A stretch of DNA of 34,304 nucleotides from NCBI GenBank assembly GCA_024518585.1, contig JANIHI010000018.1:1-34304 (forward strand). Direction: 5' to 3'. How positions within the stretch are numbered: position 1 is the first letter of the stretch; every line of letters begins with the position of its first letter. The DNA comes from Methanolinea sp. GTDB taxonomy: Archaea; Halobacteriota; Methanomicrobia; Methanomicrobiales; Methanospirillaceae. Made by a program: the position numbers and the translations under genes. Shown in pieces: positions 31,948 to 34,304 of this stretch. Below the pieces are notes generated by a model. That model was not told the DNA's origin, made no database searches, and worked only from the letters and a program-made list of their open reading frames with translations.

Positions 31948-33141
31948 ATGGAAGGGATCGTTGCCACGCCCGAGTTCCAGGTAAGCCTCCTCCTGTTTGC
32001 GGCACTGGGGGGGTACCTCCTGGCATCGCGGATCAACCAGTCCGCGGTGGTGGGGATCATCCTGGTCGGGCTCCTGATCGGGCCGAGCGTCCTTGGCCTC
32101 GTCACGTACAACGAGTTTGTCAGGGGTCTTGCCCACCTTGGCGCCGTCGTCCTCCTCTTTGTCATCGGGTTTGAGTTCAAGCTCAAGGACATCGTCCGGC
32201 CTGCCTATGCCTTCATCGCGCTGATAGGTGTCATTGTCCCGTGGGTGGGAGGGTATGCAACCGCGGTATGGGCGGGGATGGACTTCTCGACCGGCCTCTT
32301 CGTCGGGACTGCACTGACGGCCACGAGTATCGCGATCACCGCAAACGTCCTCCAGGAGATGAACAAGCTCCAGACCGATGCCGCACGGGCCATCATCGGG
32401 GCAGCAGTGATCGATGACGTTCTCGGCCTGATTGCCCTTGCAATCACGGGCGACGTCGTGGCGGGGGCATTTCACCCGTCCGTGATCATCTTCATTCTCC
32501 TCAAGGTCGTCATCTTCCTCCTCGTGGCCGGGGCGGTCGGGATATTCATCGTGAGCAGGTTCCTGGTCAGGCTTGACAACACCCCCTTCGTGGCCAGGTA
32601 CCCTGAATTCATCTTCATCTTCGCGATGACGTTTGCCTTCCTCTACGCCATGATAGCAGAGCTCGTGGGACTTTCTGCCATTGTCGGGGCCTTCATCGCC
32701 GGGATATCCTTCGAGAGACTGACACTGCGAAAGAGCCTCGATGTCAAGGAGGGTGCAGAATTCCTCAAGATCATCTTCGCCGCGATATTTTTCGTCTCCC
32801 TCGGGGTTGTTGCCGACTTCAAGGCACTCACGCTCGATATTCTGCCGTTCCTCGTCGTCCTGACAATCGTGGCCATCGCGACAAAGGTCGTGGGGTGTGC
32901 CATCCCTGCCCGTATCGCAGGTATTTGCAGGAAAGATTCCCTCATCATCGGGTTTGGCATGGCCCCCCGGGGGGAGGTGGCGATGATTGTCGCACTCATC
33001 GGCCTCGAACAGGGGTATATCGGGCAGGCGGTCTTCGTGGCGATCATCATCATGAGCCTGCTGACAACGCTCATTACGCCTCTCATATACCGGAACTGGT
33101 TCTTCAAGGACGAGTACTGCGGACCTTCGCACCAAATCTAA
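31948..33141 (+). CDS. NapA-type Na+/H+ antiporter
   Basis: 397 residues, CPA2 membrane domain only, with 12-13 helices. The IDDVLGLI motif (D156-D157) is the DD pair seen in electrogenic NapA-type antiporters, and LHLGAVVLLFVIGFEFKL-like sequence appears near 60-75 (AHLGAVVLLFVIGFEFKL). It has no RCK domain, so it is regulated differently from the Kef-type protein at 29875-31857. It probably expels Na+ in exchange for H+, important for a Na+-dependent methanogen. The ATG at 31948 sits just after AGGG. The C-terminus YRNWFFKDEYCGPSHQI ends at 33141. Confidence 0.92.
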   Translation: MEGIVATPEFQVSLLLFAALGGYLLASRINQSAVVGIILVGLLIGPSVLGLVTYNEFVRGLAHLGAVVLLFVIGFEFKLKDIVRPAYAFIALIGVIVPWVGGYATAVWAGMDFSTGLFVGTALTATSIAITANVLQEMNKLQTDAARAIIGAAVIDDVLGLIALAITGDVVAGAFHPSVIIFILLKVVIFLLVAGAVGIFIVSRFLVRLDNTPFVARYPEFIFIFAMTFAFLYAMIAELVGLSAIVGAFIAGISFERLTLRKSLDVKEGAEFLKIIFAAIFFVSLGVVADFKALTLDILPFLVVLTIVAIATKVVGCAIPARIAGICRKDSLIIGFGMAPRGEVAMIVALIGLEQGYIGQAVFVAIIIMSLLTTLITPLIYRNWFFKDEYCGPSHQI

Positions 33142-33228
33142 TATCCACTTTTCACAGGAAAGCCGCATTCTTGCTTTTCAGTTTACAGGCGGATGTCATG
33201 AATGGTATCCATGCAGGTTATTGATGAT

Positions 33229-33248
33229 TCCCTCCCCATTGGGAGGGA
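33229..33248. terminator. Perfect hairpin between convergent genes
   Basis: TCCCTCCC / GGGAGGGA, eight perfect pairs with a four-base CATT loop. It lies 88 bases past the NapA-type stop and 35 bases past the leftward small ORF's stop. No T tract adjoins. Confidence 0.4.
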
Positions 33249-33282
33249 CCCTGGGAAGAATACGACCGCCCTCTTTCTCCAT

Positions 33283-33486
33283 TCAGGAGAGAACTTTGGT
33301 TCTCTTCCACCAGCCGGGGATGGGCAGTTTTTCCAGCAGCAGCATCTCTTTCATGCTCCGCGGCACTTTCACGACGAGGACGCGGAAGGCAGAACGGGAC
33401 TTGTTGTTCCACCGGCGGGGAATTCCTGCCGGGCTCTCGGGGCAATTTTTCCACCCGGTAAAAGGTGGAAGCGCATACTCTCTCAC
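33283..33486 (-). CDS. Small basic hypothetical protein, 67 aa
   Basis: Not recognised. The product begins with GTG at 33486 and reads MREYALPPFTGWKNCPESPA, then a basic region (PRRWNNKSRSAFRVLVVKVP) and a Met/Leu/Trp-rich tail ending PIPGWWKRTKVLS. GAGGT lies six bases before the start, and the frame is free of rare or abnormal residues, unlike the overlapping frames. It is divergent from the NapH-like gene with 56 bases between, so both may share a control region. Antisense frames on the rightward strand are weaker candidates. No function can be given. Confidence 0.5.
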   Translation of the reverse strand: MREYALPPFTGWKNCPESPAGIPRRWNNKSRSAFRVLVVKVPRSMKEMLLLEKLPIPGWWKRTKVLS

Positions 33487-33542
33487 CCATGACCTCTACA
33501 TTAATGAAGCACTCAAGAAAGATACCTGTACCAGGTGATACT

Positions 33543-34304
33543 ATGCCAGGACCAGGTCCCAATACCATCCAGCTGGTGGGAATTGCCTACGGGATACTCT
33601 TCGTGATCATTGGTGCCTTCCTCTGGCGGTCGGGGAGGTTTTCCAGTTCGGTAAAGTATGCATTGCTCCTCGTGACCATTCTCCTTGGTTTTACGATATT
33701 TTCTCCCATGCTTCCCTTCATGTTCGGGGAACTGGTCGCAGATGCAGACTCGCGGGTGGGTGCCACCCTGCTTGGCGCGGCGTTCGGGATGGTCACCTTC
33801 TTTGTCCTGACGTTCCTCTTCGGGAGACATTTCTGCGGGTACCTCTGCCCCATCGGCGCCGTCCAGGAGGTCGCGTACCTGGTGCCGGCGCCAAAAGTCC
33901 GGCTCCCCTGGAAGGTCCTTCCCCCGATCGTCAGGGCAGTTGTATTCCTGCTCATCCTCGGAGCCGGGCTCATCTCATCCATCTCACTCATGCAGTACCT
34001 GGGAATAAGGCAGTTTTTTACGCTCACGGTATCTGCCGGGTTCCTGGTTTTTTCAGGCCTGGTCATCATCTCGCTCTTCTTCTACCGGCCGTTCTGCCGT
34101 TTCATCTGTCCCCTCGGGGCTATCTTCCAGGTCTTTGCAACACCTGCCCGCTGGAAGATCCGCCGGACCGATGCCTGCATCGAGTGCGGGAAGTGCGAGG
34201 AGGTATGTCCGACGAGCGAGGCTGGACGGGAAGACTCAAAAAGTGAATGTTACCTCTGCAGGCGGTGCATAAATGTGTGCCCCGTTGGGGGGCACTGGTA
34301 TACG
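33543..34304 (+). CDS. NapH-like 4Fe-4S membrane protein (partial, open at window end)
   Basis: 254 codons without a stop. The protein starts MPGPGPNTIQLVGIAYGILF and has four or five membrane helices. HFCGYLCPIGAVQEV and PFCRFICPLGAIFQV are the twin CxxxCP motifs of NapH/Fer4_5 proteins, which bind redox centres at the membrane face. After them come the 4Fe-4S ferredoxin motifs CIECGKCEEVCP and CYLCRRCINVCP. It likely passes electrons through the membrane from a quinone-like or cytoplasmic donor, the partner being unknown. AGGTGAT four bases before ATG 33543 is a near-perfect ribosome-binding site. The 3' end is beyond the window. Confidence 0.9.
   Translation, partial: MPGPGPNTIQLVGIAYGILFVIIGAFLWRSGRFSSSVKYALLLVTILLGFTIFSPMLPFMFGELVADADSRVGATLLGAAFGMVTFFVLTFLFGRHFCGYLCPIGAVQEVAYLVPAPKVRLPWKVLPPIVRAVVFLLILGAGLISSISLMQYLGIRQFFTLTVSAGFLVFSGLVIISLFFYRPFCRFICPLGAIFQVFATPARWKIRRTDACIECGKCEEVCPTSEAGREDSKSECYLCRRCINVCPVGGHWYT

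Noticed and set aside
31102-33168. 688-residue leftward frame across the antiporters
   Set aside because: Acidic, Asp/Glu/Arg/Pro-rich antisense shadow of two antiporter genes; no domain recognised.

Overview
The window looks like chromosomal DNA of a methanogenic archaeon, most likely of the order Methanomicrobiales. This is inferred from family content, not from any search. It has a high-GC coding sequence, archaeal TATA-box promoters, a tRNA without encoded CCA, an MsvR-type V4R redox regulator, an ACT-domain/homoserine dehydrogenase/TiaS-like operon, a PAS sensor that stops at a HisKA-like helix, a TrkH K+ transporter and several ion pumps. About 29 protein genes, one tRNA and several regulatory sites can be supported.

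Layout. 1-290: 5' end of an IS1595-like transposase running off the left edge. 291-2500: trkH, a small ORF with its own promoter and leader hairpin, and tRNA-Leu(TAG). 2800-5202: an MsvR-like regulator diverging from a small winged-helix protein across two MsvR-type operator copies, then a ferritin-VIT fusion. 5523-8111: ACT protein, hom and a TiaS-like protein in one overlapping operon. 8215-13052: membrane PAS sensor, a TOPRIM + AAA ATPase pair (possible defence module) and a polysaccharide flippase. 13185-16452: ABC-2 exporter, SemiSWEET and Acg-type nitroreductase. 16428-19667: GntP-like permease, acylphosphatase, two divergent YkgJ-type Cys-cluster proteins and a PaaI thioesterase.

19780-21984: a secreted protein built of two identical 54-residue repeats, an XRE/DUF2178 regulatory pair and a small-multidrug-export-family membrane protein. 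22166-33141: an ion-transport block with two P-type ATPases, an SNF-family symporter, a Kef-type antiporter with RCK domain and a NapA-type antiporter, plus an ATC-hydrolase/V4R-like protein. 33283-34304: a small unrecognised ORF divergent from a NapH-like polyferredoxin membrane protein that is open at the right edge and has no stop codon in the window.

The main theme is monovalent and divalent cation homeostasis (TrkH, two P-type ATPases, SNF, Kef, NapA, iron VIT) together with redox control (MsvR, V4R/ATC, PAS sensor, Acg, NapH-like). The most promising less-described items are the ATPase/TOPRIM cassette, the MsvR-type double operator, the switch-like RNA leader of the first P-type ATPase, the operon linking hom to a methanogen-type TiaS-like protein, and the exact-repeat secreted protein with a palindromic promoter.
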